From: Paludisphaera rhizosphaerae
Lineage (GTDB): Bacteria; Planctomycetota; Planctomycetia; Isosphaerales; Isosphaeraceae
Reading direction: 5' to 3'
DNA: 64,000 bases
Assembly (NCBI RefSeq): GCF_011065895.1
Contig: NZ_JAALCR010000028.1
Span: forward strand, 16,595-80,594
Under the pieces are notes generated by a model that saw only the letters and a list, made by a program, of their open reading frames with translations, did no database searches and had not been told where the DNA came from. Numbering within the stretch: position 1 is the stretch's first letter; every line of letters starts with the position of its first letter. The position numbers were made by a program, and so were the translations under genes. Shown here one piece after another: positions 34,635-44,148 of the stretch.

Positions 34635-35255
34635 TCAAAGCTCGGAGTGGCCGTGGACCATGGGGGCGGCGTCCTCGACGGGCGTCGGGGCCGGCTCGTC
34701 GGGTTCGTCGAAGCGGGGGAGGCCGCGAACGAGAGCGATCCGGCCGGTGCGGGCCAGCTCCAGAATGCCGTACTCGCGGACGGCCTCGACGAACGCCTCG
34801 ACCTTCTTCTCCTGGCCGGAGATCTCGATCATCAGCGTCTCGGTCGTGACGTCGACGATCCGCCCGCGGAAGATCTGGACGATCGACTGGATCTCGGTCC
34901 GGTTGGCGGCGGTGGCCTTGATCTTGATCAGCATCAGGTCGCGCTCGACGAAGTCCTCGCTGGAGATGTCGTGGACCTTGACCACGGTCACGATCTTCTC
35001 AAGCTGCTTGCGGACCTGTTCGAGATAGCGCTCGTCGCCGCGGACGACCACGGTGATCCGCGAGAGATCCGGGGCTTCGGTCTCGCCGACGGCGAGGCTG
35101 TCGATGTTGAAGCCCCGCGAGGCGAACATGCCCGAGACGTGGGCCAGTACGCCGGGGCGGTTCTGTACGAGGGCGGAGAGGACGTGGCGGTTGCCCCTCG
35201 TCTGCGAGGGCTGCTTGGCGGAGGACGTCGAGGTCTGAGCCTTATCGTTTGCCAT
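34635..35255 (-). CDS. ilvH: Acetolactate synthase small (regulatory) subunit
   Basis: The 206-residue protein is the valine-responsive regulatory subunit of acetohydroxyacid synthase. An ACT domain near residues 23-100 opens with HVLSALVQNRPGVLAHVSGMF and continues with RGFNIDSLAVGETEAPDLSRITVVV. A C-terminal small-subunit domain (about 115-185, RGRIVDVTTETLMIEISG) follows. The N-terminal 20 residues and the last 20 are extra. The start at 35255 is the methionine before the short leader. The catalytic subunit ilvB is not next to it, which is less common; ilvC lies downstream. Confidence 0.93.
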   Translation of the reverse strand: MANDKAQTSTSSAKQPSQTRGNRHVLSALVQNRPGVLAHVSGMFASRGFNIDSLAVGETEAPDLSRITVVVRGDERYLEQVRKQLEKIVTVVKVHDISSEDFVERDLMLIKIKATAANRTEIQSIVQIFRGRIVDVTTETLMIEISGQEKKVEAFVEAVREYGILELARTGRIALVRGLPRFDEPDEPAPTPVEDAAPMVHGHSEL

Positions 35256-35410
35256 CACCACTTCCCCAGGGATCGGCGGCCTCGCCGCCGGCTGGCGTCG
35301 TCCGGGTCTCGGCGACGCATCGGTTTCGGAAATCTGAAGTCGTACAAGGCCGGACGCGTCAGTGTACCACAACTCGGGCGGTTGCCGACACGTCGACCTA
35401 GAACAGAGGC

Positions 35411-35448
35411 GACCCCGCCCCGCCGGGTTCGGTCCGGCGGGCGGGGTC
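35411..35448 (-). terminator. Strong GC hairpin ending the Gld-type ABC operon
   Basis: The 16-base arm at 35411-35426 pairs with 35434-35448 through a 15-bp stem with one bulged base and a seven-base loop. It lies directly after the DUF4340 stop at 35487, read on the minus strand, and separates that operon from ilvH. Downstream T residues are few on the minus strand, while the plus-strand side has TTTT, so it may be bidirectional. Confidence 0.65.
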
Positions 35449-35486
35449 GGAGGCTTTTCAGCAAGGTCGGGCCGTCCGGACCGTAC

Positions 35487-37007
35487 TCAGTGGCCGGGGA
35501 TCGAGAAGCCCGGCGGCAGACCGCCGGCGCCGCCCGGGAAGCCGGGAGGCATGGCGCCGCCGGGGGCCGCGGTCTTGGGCTTCAGCGGGACGACCAGCGC
35601 CGCACGGTCCAGGTCGACGGAGCGGAAGCTGTCGCCGGGGGTGACGTAGTACCAGGCGGCGAAGCGATCGGTCAGCTCCTGGGCCCGCTTCTTGCCATCG
35701 GCGACCTTCTTGTCGTAGTCGGCCTTCTCGCGTTCGGCCTTCAGCTTGGCGGCCTTCTCCTCGGCCGGGTCGGCGGCGATGACCTTGTCGGGAAGCTCGC
35801 CCGGGGCCGGGGAGGGATCGGCCAGCGGTTCGGCCTGGGGCGCGGGGATGAGCGCGGGGTCGAAGGCGACGGTGACCATGACGTAGCGGTTGTCGGCCGC
35901 GCCGCCGGAGGTCTTCTCGTCCTTCTTGGCGGCGTCCTTCTTCGCCTCGGCGTCGTCGCGCTCGCCGGCCGTCAGCTGGTCGCCGACGCCCAGGGCGACC
36001 TCGCCGAAGCGGAGGGTGTAGACCACGCCGTCGTCGCAGTAGGCCCGAACGTCTCCCTGGTTGGACAGGAGCTGGTTGTCCTTGGTCATGTAGAAGCCCT
36101 TCCCCTGGAGCGAGGCGAGGGCCTGCGTGGAGATCGTGATGCCGCTGCCGTCGTCCTTCTTGAGATCGCGGGTCAGGCCGGCGGGCTTGGAACGGACGCC
36201 GACGATCTTGAGGTCCGACAGAGTGTTCGTCAGGGTCCGCAGCTTGTCGTCGTCAAGCTGCATTCCTTCGGGGAGGCCGCCTACGAGCGTCCAGGGGTCG
36301 GTCGCGTTCTTGCGCTCGATATCCAGGACTTCGCCCTTCTGATAGCCCTGTTCGAGGTTGACCTTGTAGTCGTCGAACTCGACCTTGCGGAGCTTGCTGG
36401 CGTCCAGGCCCAGGAGGTTGGTCTCGATCCAGTCCGCGAACTTGGTGGAGGGCTCGGCCTTGAGCTTCACGCCGTAGATCCGGTTCTTGCCCGGGACTCG
36501 GACGTAATACTCGTCGGTGCGGTCCTTGATCTTGCCGCCGATGATGAAGTCGGCGAGCACCTTTTCCGAGGCGTCCCGCAGAGTGATCCGCTTGCCGCGG
36601 CCCTTGAGCGAGGGTGCCTTGGCGTCGAGCGGGTCGACGACCCCCATCTTCTCCTGATCGTCGGGGGCGTCCGACCGGATCGTGTCCTTGGTCAGGTCCA
36701 TGAGCGCCGCGGCCGTCTTGGAGAGGCGGTCGCGGGCGTCGGCCGGGTAGCCGTAGTGGGACGGGATGACCCACTTGTTGTTCTGGAACTTGACCTGGAA
36801 CCGCGCGGCCGTGGCCGTGGACGGGTCGTAGTCGACCACGTCCAGATCGGTGCAGGCCAGGGGGTCCTTGAACTCGGGGAAGAACGGCTGGCCCTGGTCG
36901 GAGAACGTCTCGGGCCGTGCGGTGTAGTCGCGGGTCGCGATCATCGCCATCCCGGTCAGCACCAGGGCGACGGCCGCGAAAACGGCGGTCTTGCCTGTCT
37001 CGGTCAT
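35487..37007 (-). CDS. DUF4340-domain protein of the Gld-type ABC operon
   Basis: The 506-residue protein starts with one membrane helix (GKTAVFAAVALVLTGMAMIA), placing the rest outside the cytoplasm. The DUF4340 pattern is visible in VVDPLDAKAPSLKGRGKRITL, VLADFIIGGKIKD and YYVRVPGKNRIYGVKL, followed by a second repeat-like part. A charged coiled-coil segment precedes a proline/glycine-rich C-terminus. DUF4340 proteins follow GldA/GldFG-like ABC genes in many planctomycetes and Bacteroidetes, and that is the case here: it is the third gene of the operon, 63 bases after the permease gene. The role is unknown. Confidence 0.85.
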   Translation of the reverse strand: MTETGKTAVFAAVALVLTGMAMIATRDYTARPETFSDQGQPFFPEFKDPLACTDLDVVDYDPSTATAARFQVKFQNNKWVIPSHYGYPADARDRLSKTAAALMDLTKDTIRSDAPDDQEKMGVVDPLDAKAPSLKGRGKRITLRDASEKVLADFIIGGKIKDRTDEYYVRVPGKNRIYGVKLKAEPSTKFADWIETNLLGLDASKLRKVEFDDYKVNLEQGYQKGEVLDIERKNATDPWTLVGGLPEGMQLDDDKLRTLTNTLSDLKIVGVRSKPAGLTRDLKKDDGSGITISTQALASLQGKGFYMTKDNQLLSNQGDVRAYCDDGVVYTLRFGEVALGVGDQLTAGERDDAEAKKDAAKKDEKTSGGAADNRYVMVTVAFDPALIPAPQAEPLADPSPAPGELPDKVIAADPAEEKAAKLKAEREKADYDKKVADGKKRAQELTDRFAAWYYVTPGDSFRSVDLDRAALVVPLKPKTAAPGGAMPPGFPGGAGGLPPGFSIPGH

Positions 37008-37070
37008 CGTCGGTCGGTCCTCTTCAATTCGTCTGCGTATCTCGTCGTGGACGCTGGGAACGACCTTCGG

Positions 37071-39839
37071 TCAGGCCATCCGCTTGGGGCTGGCGCCGAG
37101 GTTCTCGCGACGGAGGCGGCCCAAAAGCACGAGCAGGCCCAGGATCATCGGCGGGAGCGGCGGGACGAACGCGGCCAGGTAGCGAACCCGGTTCTCGATC
37201 GCCCGCGTCTTGCGCTCGGACTCGGCGCGGCCCTCGCGGATCTTGTTCAGCTTCTCGTCCTCGATCTTCTGCTTCTCGACGTCCAGCCGGCGCTGGGCGA
37301 CGTCCTGGAGATTGGCCAGCATGATCTCCTTGGTCCGCTCGTCGAGGTCGGTCCGAGCCTTGACCTGTTCGACCTGCTTGTCGAACGCCTTCTGGGCGCC
37401 CTCAAGCTCGGTCTTGGCGGCGTCCTCGGCGACCTTGGTCTGGGCGTTGAGGTCTTCGAGGAAGTTGGACGTCTGGGCCTCGATCGTCGTCAGCGTCCGG
37501 TGCTCGGGCCGCTTGCCGCGAAGCGCGATGAACGACTCGTCGCCGGCCAGCACGTCGACGCAGTTGAGGACGAACGTCACGTTGTCGAAATCGAGGTTCT
37601 CGATCTTGCGACGACGGATTTCGAAGAACTGCTCGGAGACCATGTCGAGGTCGGCGATGGCGATGACGTTGATCGTCCCCGGCTTCGCCTCCTTGGCCGC
37701 TTCGTCCTTCTTCTCAGCAGGCTCAGCCTTCTTGGAAGGTGCGGCGTCCCCCTTCACTCGGGCGGCCAGGGTGTAGGCCGTATTCGTCGCGAAGTGGCGA
37801 CGGCGCGGGTTGATGCCGCTGACGCCCATGAAGCCCTGCTGAACGGCCTCGGACCACTCGACCACGCCCCCCTTGGGACTGGTGCGGAGCAGGGGGGTGA
37901 ACTCCGGCGAGCCGCCGCCGTTGCGCGAGCGGAGCAGGCCGGGGAACAGGGCGACGATCTCCTGGAGACCCGCCGACGCGGCCTGGTCGGGATTGAAGGC
38001 GTCCTTCGCGCCGCTCCCCTTGCCGATGAAGACGACCTCCGGGGGCATGTCGGCGAGTTGCGGGTGGGGGTTGTAGCTGTTCCAGACGATCTCAGTCGTC
38101 GGCCATTCGACGTTGATCAGCTCCAGGAGTTCCTTGAGGTCCCCCTTGGGCTCGGGAGGCTGGCCGCCGCCGAACGGCCCGCCGGCTGGCTGGCGAGGAA
38201 CCTCGGGGGCGATCTGCGGGTTGTCGACGGGGAACGGATCCATCAGCAGCAAGGTCGCGCCGCCGGCCTTGACGAAGGCCGTCAGGTTGTCGATCTGCGG
38301 CTGGGTCAGCGACGACGGTTGGGCGACCAGCAAGACGCCCAGGTCGGTCGCGATCGGCGCGTCGGGCGAAACCGAGCTGACCTCGTACTGCTTCTTCAAC
38401 TCGGTGACGATCGACCACTCGGGCGACTGACCGAAGCTCCGCTGGTCGAAGCCCCCCATCAGCTTGGCGTCGGTCGAGAGGATGCCCACCTTCTTGCGGG
38501 CGCTCCGCGAGGCCACCTGGATCGATCGGGTCAGTTCGTACTCCACCGGCAGGCCGCGGTCGAAGAAGGGGATGACCACCTCCTCCAGGCCCGACGTGAA
38601 GGCGACGCCCAGGAAGATCTCCGAAGAACTCTGCTTGGCCTGGTCGGCCGAGAAGACCCGCTTAGGCTCGATACCGAACTGCTTCTCCGCGTCGCGGGCG
38701 GCCGTCGAGAAGGTCTCGGTCGGGATCAGGTTGAGCTGAATCCGGCCGCCGCTGCGGGCCTGGATCTCGTTCAGGTAGCGGAGCAGGTCGTTCTTGGTCT
38801 CCACGTAGTCTCGGGGGACCTCCGGGCTGTAGAAGGCCTGGATCAGAACGGGGCGGTCGGCGGGGATCTTGCGGATCAGCTCGATGGTCTCGGGCGAGAG
38901 CGTATTCAGGCCCTCGCTGCTGGCGTCGACGCGCCCCCCGATCAATCGGCCGACCAGCACGTTCGCGCTGAAGAGGGCCAGCAGCAGGCAGAGGAACCGG
39001 ATAGCTGCATGACCTGCGCGTCCTCGACCAGCCTCGCCGCCCGTCCAGTGGCGACGGCCCAGCAGCAGCATGTTCAGGTAGAGCATCGCCGCCGTAAGGC
39101 TGACGAAATAGAAGAGCCCGGAGAGCGGGATCACCCCCTCGCCGAACGGGCTGAACTGCTGCGGGACCGACCAGCCCTCAAGCTGCCGACGGAGGTCGCC
39201 GCCGGTGGGCGAGCCCAGGTAGCCGATGAAGATCGGCACGGCGCAGAAGAGGGCCCCCAGGATGAACGCCACCGTCACGTTCGACGACAGCAGCGAGGCC
39301 ACCATCCCCACCGCGATCAGCAGCGCCCCCATCAGCCAGTAGCCCAGGTAGGTGGAGAACATCACCCCCATGTCGGGCCTTCCCAGGTACCAGAGCACCA
39401 GCAGGTGGCTCATCGAGAAGAGCAGGGCGACCGTATAAATCCCCAGCGCGGCCAGGTACTTGCCCAGGACGACGTCCAGGTCGTGGGCCGGCAGCGTGAA
39501 GAGGAGTTCGTCGGTCCCCTGCCGGCGCTCGTCGGCCCACAGGCTCATGGTGATGGCCGGGATGAAGAAGAGCAGCAGATACGGCATGTACCGGTTGAGC
39601 TGATCCAGGTTCGCCAGGTTGTTCGTGAAGAACTCGTCCCGCCAGAAGGCGACGGCCGACGAGATCAGCACGAACAACGTGATGAACACGTAGCCGGCCG
39701 GGTTGCTGAAGTAGCTCTGCAGGTTCCGCTTGAAGACGGCCCCGACGACGTGGGGGCGGAACGGGTGGATCGCGGCCCGACCGGATCGGTCGACGTCGGG
39801 CGCGGGCTGCTTGCCGGGTTCGGTCTGGAGCGTGGCCAC
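37071..39839 (-). CDS. Fused GldF-type ABC permease and GldG-type auxiliary protein
   Basis: The 922-residue protein combines two parts that are separate genes in gliding Bacteroidetes. The first (about 1-290) is an ABC-2-type permease with six membrane helices, beginning with NLQSYFSNPAGYVFITLFV and containing DERRQGTDELLFTLP. The rest is a GldG-like auxiliary region (DUF7088/ABC_transp_aux) with TLSPETIELIRKI, IQAFYSPEVPRDYVETKNDLLRYL and LLMDPFPVDNP. A long coiled coil (about 800-880) and a final membrane helix end it. The GTG start at 39839 has AGAGGAAA upstream. It works with the ATPase gene upstream and the DUF4340 protein downstream. The substrate in planctomycetes is unknown; gliding is not implied. 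Confidence 0.9.
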   Translation of the reverse strand: MATLQTEPGKQPAPDVDRSGRAAIHPFRPHVVGAVFKRNLQSYFSNPAGYVFITLFVLISSAVAFWRDEFFTNNLANLDQLNRYMPYLLLFFIPAITMSLWADERRQGTDELLFTLPAHDLDVVLGKYLAALGIYTVALLFSMSHLLVLWYLGRPDMGVMFSTYLGYWLMGALLIAVGMVASLLSSNVTVAFILGALFCAVPIFIGYLGSPTGGDLRRQLEGWSVPQQFSPFGEGVIPLSGLFYFVSLTAAMLYLNMLLLGRRHWTGGEAGRGRAGHAAIRFLCLLLALFSANVLVGRLIGGRVDASSEGLNTLSPETIELIRKIPADRPVLIQAFYSPEVPRDYVETKNDLLRYLNEIQARSGGRIQLNLIPTETFSTAARDAEKQFGIEPKRVFSADQAKQSSSEIFLGVAFTSGLEEVVIPFFDRGLPVEYELTRSIQVASRSARKKVGILSTDAKLMGGFDQRSFGQSPEWSIVTELKKQYEVSSVSPDAPIATDLGVLLVAQPSSLTQPQIDNLTAFVKAGGATLLLMDPFPVDNPQIAPEVPRQPAGGPFGGGQPPEPKGDLKELLELINVEWPTTEIVWNSYNPHPQLADMPPEVVFIGKGSGAKDAFNPDQAASAGLQEIVALFPGLLRSRNGGGSPEFTPLLRTSPKGGVVEWSEAVQQGFMGVSGINPRRRHFATNTAYTLAARVKGDAAPSKKAEPAEKKDEAAKEAKPGTINVIAIADLDMVSEQFFEIRRRKIENLDFDNVTFVLNCVDVLAGDESFIALRGKRPEHRTLTTIEAQTSNFLEDLNAQTKVAEDAAKTELEGAQKAFDKQVEQVKARTDLDERTKEIMLANLQDVAQRRLDVEKQKIEDEKLNKIREGRAESERKTRAIENRVRYLAAFVPPLPPMILGLLVLLGRLRRENLGASPKRMA

Positions 39840-39956
39840 CGCGGGTTTCCTCTTAGTGTTGCGTCGAACGGTCGAAACGAGCGGCGGGGGCGTCGGCGGC
39901 TTCGACGCCGGCCCCGGCCAGTGGGCGATGGATGTCGGTCGCTGCGACGGCCGGCC

Positions 39957-40685
39957 TCAAACGGGCTGGGCCGTCAACTTGTAGAAGGACTCTTCAAGCG
40001 AGCCGTTGCGCTTGGCCAGTTCGGCCGGAGCGCCGTCGAAGACGAGCTTGCCGTCGTGGATGAACAGAACGCGGCCGGCGATCGGTTCGACCTCTTGCAG
40101 AATGTGGGTCGAGACCAGCACGGTCTTGGTCTTCCCCAGATCGCGGATCAGGGCGCGAACGCCCCGGATCTGGTTGGGGTCGAGGCCGCTGGTGGGCTCG
40201 TCGAGGATCAGGACCTCGGGGTCGTGGAGGATCGCCTGGGCCATCGACGTCCGCTGGCGATAGCCCTTGGAGAGCTTGCCGATGGCTTTATGAGCGACGG
40301 TCCCCAGTGCGCACTGGTCGACGACCGCATCGAGGCGATCGCGAAGCCTCGCGCTGGACATCCCTCGGGCGGCGCCGAAGAACTTGAGCAGCCCGAGGGG
40401 GGTCATGTCGGTGTAGAGCGGGCCGTTCTCGGGGAGATACCCCAGGCGCTCGGCGGCGGCGATCCGATCGGACTGGACGTCGATCCCGGCGATCCGGGCC
40501 TCGCCGTGAGTCGGGGCCGTAAAGCCGGTGAGCAGTCGCATGGTGGTCGTCTTGCCCGCGCCGTTGGGGCCGAGGAAGGCAACGACTTGCCCCTTGGGGA
40601 TCGTGAACGACACGTCGCGGACCGCCAGAAACGACCCGAATTGCTTGCAAAGTCCGTCGGCTTCGATCATGACCGGCGTAGACAT
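39957..40685 (-). CDS. ABC transporter ATP-binding protein (GldA-like)
   Basis: The 242-residue protein has Walker A GPNGAGKTT, Q-loop LPENGPLYTDMTPLG, signature LSKGYRQR, Walker B VLILDEPTSGLDPNQ and an H-loop in VLVSTHILQEVE. It is the first gene of the operon and energises the fused permease encoded 117 bases downstream. The LSKGY signature is characteristic of the ABC-2/GldA/NatA branch. Confidence 0.93.
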   Translation of the reverse strand: MSTPVMIEADGLCKQFGSFLAVRDVSFTIPKGQVVAFLGPNGAGKTTTMRLLTGFTAPTHGEARIAGIDVQSDRIAAAERLGYLPENGPLYTDMTPLGLLKFFGAARGMSSARLRDRLDAVVDQCALGTVAHKAIGKLSKGYRQRTSMAQAILHDPEVLILDEPTSGLDPNQIRGVRALIRDLGKTKTVLVSTHILQEVEPIAGRVLFIHDGKLVFDGAPAELAKRNGSLEESFYKLTAQPV

Positions 40686-41132
40686 GCCGATTCACCCCTC
40701 CCAGACCATGGAAAGCGCCGAGGCCGGCCGCTCGACGCGGCCCGGGCCGACGCGGGGCGGCCCGGCGGCCGATCGCGGCCGCCCCCCCTCGGATGTACCT
40801 ACCCTCGCACTCGCGGACCGCGCGGACGCCGGGCGTCCAGCATCGATACGCGACTCCGGCGGAAGAGGTTCATTATGCGCCGGCCGCCCGGACGACGCAA
40901 CCGGACGAACCGACCGCCGAAAACTCATAGAAAGCCTTGGATGTCATGATTGACGCGACCCCTCTGTCCGAATAATCTCAAAGTTAGTCACATCGGAAGT
41001 CCCGCGTCGTATGAGTTGGATCAAGGAGGAGTGCCGGCCGCCGGCCCGCGTCTCCTCCCGCATCGCGGTTTCGTGCATCTCAAACCCCACGCTCGATCGC
41101 TCCAGAACGATCCCCTTGAGGGAGTACCTTTC
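40686..41132. promoter_or_regulatory. Divergent intergenic region
   Basis: The 447 bp between the ABC operon (minus) and the DUF1549/1553 gene (plus) must carry promoters for both. I see no conserved gene, repeat or RNA. The frame of the plus gene is open upstream to 40950 but without secretion or domain features before the ATG at 41133. Confidence 0.45.
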
Positions 41133-42803
41133 ATGCACTCACGCGATGGAAGGGCCGAGGCCCGGACGTCTCGTCGTACCGTTTCGCGCGCGGCCGCCGC
41201 AGCCGTGGGCGTCGTCGTCGTTCTGGCGGCGGGCGCGCTAAGGTCGAACGCCGGCGACGGGCCGACGGACAAGACGCCGGCTGCGTCCAAGTCCTCGCCC
41301 GGTTCGGCGAGTTTTCTCGACCCACTGCTTCAGAAGGAGTGGAAGGACGCCGGCCTGAAGCCCGCGCCGGTCGCTCGCGACGAGGAGTTCCTCCGCCGCG
41401 TTTACCTCGACATCCTGGGGCGAACCCCCACCGTCGCCGAGGCCCGAGAGTTCCTCTCCGTCAAGGGTGGTCCCGAGAAGCGCAACCGTTTGGTCGACCA
41501 GCTTTTGGAGAACGTCGACTATCCCAAGAACATGGCCACCGAATGGTCGATCCTGCTGCTGGGACGCGGCCGCCAGGAGCGAAACGTCGACCGCGCCGCT
41601 CTGACGGCGTGGCTTCGGAAGCAGTTCTCGGCGAATCGTCCCTGGAACGAGATCGTCTACGACCTGGTGACGGCCAGCGGGTCGAACAAGGACAACGGCG
41701 CGGTCAACTATACGCTCGCCCACCTGGAGAGCGAGGCCGTGCCGTTGACCTCGCGCACCGTCCGCCTCTTCCTGGGCCAGCAACTCCAGTGCGTCCAGTG
41801 CCATGACCATCCCCAGAACGACTGGAAGCAGGCCGACTTCTGGGGGATCAACGCCTTCTTCCGCGGCATCAAGCGCGAGGAGAAGCGGATGGTCGACGGC
41901 ACCGGCCTGGAAAAGGTCGACCACGTCGAGTTGAAAGACGTCCCAACCGAGGGGTTCGCCAAGTTCGACCGCCGGAACGGCATGATGGGGATCGCCTTCC
42001 CCAAGTTCATCGACGGCCGGAAGCTTGAGAAGCCGGAGAAGGCCCTGCGGCGGGTGGAACTGGGCAAGCTCATCACCGAACCGACCGGCGACCTGCTCCC
42101 CCGCGCCATGGTCAACCGGATGTGGGCCCACTTCATGGGCCGCGGGTTCGTCAACCCGGTCGACGACATCGGCCCCCATAACACGCCCGTGATGCCCGAC
42201 GTCTTCGACAAGCTGACCCAGGAATTCCATGAGAGCGGCTACGACCTGAAGCAGTTGATCCGCTGGATCACCTCGTCGGCCGCCTATCAGGTTTCGAGCG
42301 TCCGTCCCGGCAAGGAGAAGCCCGAGGACGATCTGTTCAGCGTCGCGGCCCTCCGTCCGCTGAGCCCCGAACAGTTGTTCGACTCGCTGCTCACCGCCAC
42401 CGCCGCCCACAAGACGGGGAGCGGCCGCAACGACGACAAGCGCGACGCCTGGATGCGCCAGTTCCTCTTCACCTTCGGCAACGACGAAGGGGACGAGGCC
42501 ACGAGCTTCCAGGGGACGATCCCTCAGTCGCTGATGATGATGAACGGCGAGTTGATGCGCGACGCCCTTTCCGGCAAGCCGGGAAGCTTCCTGGCCGACG
42601 CCGTCGAGCAGGCCGGACGCCAGCGCAGGCCGTCGGCGTTCATGGTGGACCAGCTCTATCTGGCCGCCCTGAGCCGTCACCCTTCGAACGCCGAGGCCTC
42701 AGCGGCCGTACATCATTTAGAGTCATATCCCGACGCGATCCCGTTCCTCCAGGATCTGTTTTGGGCCCTGCTCAACTCGAACGAGTTCATCCTCAACCAC
42801 TGA
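41133..42803 (+). CDS. DUF1549/DUF1553-domain exported protein
   Basis: The 556-residue protein has an N-terminal basic stretch and hydrophobic helix (VSRAAAAAVGVVVVLAAGAL), indicating export. DUF1549 follows with FLRRVYLDILGRTPTVAEAREFL and the characteristic QCVQCHDHPQNDWKQADFWGI block, whose CxxCH is a cytochrome-like but probably metal- or heme-binding site. DUF1553 then has LGKLITEPTGDLLPRAMVNRMWAHFMGRGFVNPVDDIG. These planctomycete domains almost always pair with a DUF1501 gene, as here (28-base gap). In related proteins a cytochrome c domain precedes DUF1549; this copy lacks it. The function is unproven; the pair is often suggested to act on complex polysaccharides. Confidence 0.9.
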   Translation: MHSRDGRAEARTSRRTVSRAAAAAVGVVVVLAAGALRSNAGDGPTDKTPAASKSSPGSASFLDPLLQKEWKDAGLKPAPVARDEEFLRRVYLDILGRTPTVAEAREFLSVKGGPEKRNRLVDQLLENVDYPKNMATEWSILLLGRGRQERNVDRAALTAWLRKQFSANRPWNEIVYDLVTASGSNKDNGAVNYTLAHLESEAVPLTSRTVRLFLGQQLQCVQCHDHPQNDWKQADFWGINAFFRGIKREEKRMVDGTGLEKVDHVELKDVPTEGFAKFDRRNGMMGIAFPKFIDGRKLEKPEKALRRVELGKLITEPTGDLLPRAMVNRMWAHFMGRGFVNPVDDIGPHNTPVMPDVFDKLTQEFHESGYDLKQLIRWITSSAAYQVSSVRPGKEKPEDDLFSVAALRPLSPEQLFDSLLTATAAHKTGSGRNDDKRDAWMRQFLFTFGNDEGDEATSFQGTIPQSLMMMNGELMRDALSGKPGSFLADAVEQAGRQRRPSAFMVDQLYLAALSRHPSNAEASAAVHHLESYPDAIPFLQDLFWALLNSNEFILNH

Positions 42804-42831
42804 CACGGTCGTCCCAAAGGAGCCTTCGTCC

Positions 42832-44118
42832 ATGACGCCTCCGATCATCACCCCCCGAGGGATGCACCGTCGCCACTTCCTCGGACACCTTGCGGCCACC
42901 ACGCTTGGCATCCCCGCGGCGCAGTTCTTCAGCTCGCTGCGGGCCAATGCGGCGGTGGCCAAGAAGAACCAACGAAGCTGCATCGTCCTCTGGATGTCGG
43001 GCGGCCCGAGCCACCTGGACATCTGGGACCTGAAACCCGACAGCGAGAAGAACGGCGGCCCCTTCAAGCCGATCGCGACCTCCGCGCCGGGGGTCTCGAT
43101 CAGCGAGCATATGCCGAAGACCGCCAAGCAGATGCATCACCTGAACGTCATCCGCTCGCTGGACTCCAAGGAGGGGAACCACGAGCGCGGGACGTATCTG
43201 ATGCACACCGGCTACGTCCCCAACCCGACGGTCGTCCACCCCGGCTGGGGTTCGACGGCCGCCTTCGAGCTGGGGAGCCAGATGGAGGACTTCGACCTCC
43301 CCCACTGCGTCTCGATCAACACGCCGGGGCAAGGCGCTGGGTTCCTCGGGATGTCGTACACGCCCTTCATGGTCGGCAACCCGAACGCCCCGATCGCCAA
43401 CCTGGCCCCGCCGAAGGACGTCGATGAGATGCGGCTGGACCGCCGGCTCCAGATGCTCAGCCGGGTCGAGAACGACTTCATCAAGCAGCGCGGCGCGCAA
43501 GCGGCCCAGGATCACAAGGCCGTCTACGCGAAGACGATTCGGATGATGAACTCGAAGTACAAGGACATCTTCAAGCTCGACTCCGAGCCCGACGCCGTTC
43601 GAGAAGCCTACGGCAAGGGCCAGTTCGGCTCGGGATGCCTGCTGGCCCGCCGGCTGGTGGAGCAGGGGGTGACCTACGTCGAGGTCGCGATGGGAGGCTG
43701 GGACACCCACGCCGACAACTTCGACGCCCTCTCGACGAGGCTCCTGCCGCAGCTCGACCAGGGGATGGCCGCCCTGACCGCCGACCTGGCGAGCCGAGGT
43801 TTGCTCGACACCACGACGATCGTCTGGATGGGCGAATTCGGCCGCACGCCGAGGATCAACCAGAACGCCGGCCGCGACCACTGGCCTCGTAGCTGGTCGG
43901 TCGTCATGGGCGGCGGCGGCATGAAGGGGGGCCAGGTCATCGGCTCGACCGACAAGGACGGCGTCGACGTCTCCGACCGCCCGGTCGGCGTCATGGACTT
44001 GATCGCGACCATGACCAAGTCCATGGGCATCGGCCTCGATACATCCTACACGACCCCTCGCGGTCGGCCGATGCGAGTCGTCGACGGCGGCAAGCCGATC
44101 GCCGAACTCATCGGCTGA
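42832..44118 (+). CDS. DUF1501-family exported protein (alkaline-phosphatase superfamily-like)
   Basis: The 428-residue protein starts with a Tat-like signal (RRHFLGHLAATTLGIPAAQFF; the twin Arg is RR). DUF1501 is recognised by SCIVLWMSGGPSHLDIWDLKP, NVIRSLDSKEGNHERGTYLMHTGY, VYVEVAMGGWDTHADNF and WMGEFGRTPRIN..GRDHW. These carry the Asp/His pattern of a sulfatase or phosphatase-like metal site. It is cotranscribed with the DUF1549/DUF1553 gene, preceded by AAGGAG. The substrate is unknown. The gene ends 30 bases from the convergent giant gene, with a shared hairpin terminator. Confidence 0.9.
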   Translation: MTPPIITPRGMHRRHFLGHLAATTLGIPAAQFFSSLRANAAVAKKNQRSCIVLWMSGGPSHLDIWDLKPDSEKNGGPFKPIATSAPGVSISEHMPKTAKQMHHLNVIRSLDSKEGNHERGTYLMHTGYVPNPTVVHPGWGSTAAFELGSQMEDFDLPHCVSINTPGQGAGFLGMSYTPFMVGNPNAPIANLAPPKDVDEMRLDRRLQMLSRVENDFIKQRGAQAAQDHKAVYAKTIRMMNSKYKDIFKLDSEPDAVREAYGKGQFGSGCLLARRLVEQGVTYVEVAMGGWDTHADNFDALSTRLLPQLDQGMAALTADLASRGLLDTTTIVWMGEFGRTPRINQNAGRDHWPRSWSVVMGGGGMKGGQVIGSTDKDGVDVSDRPVGVMDLIATMTKSMGIGLDTSYTTPRGRPMRVVDGGKPIAELIG

Positions 44119-44148
44119 CAGCCGTGAAGTTCGATTCGAAACCTTCGC

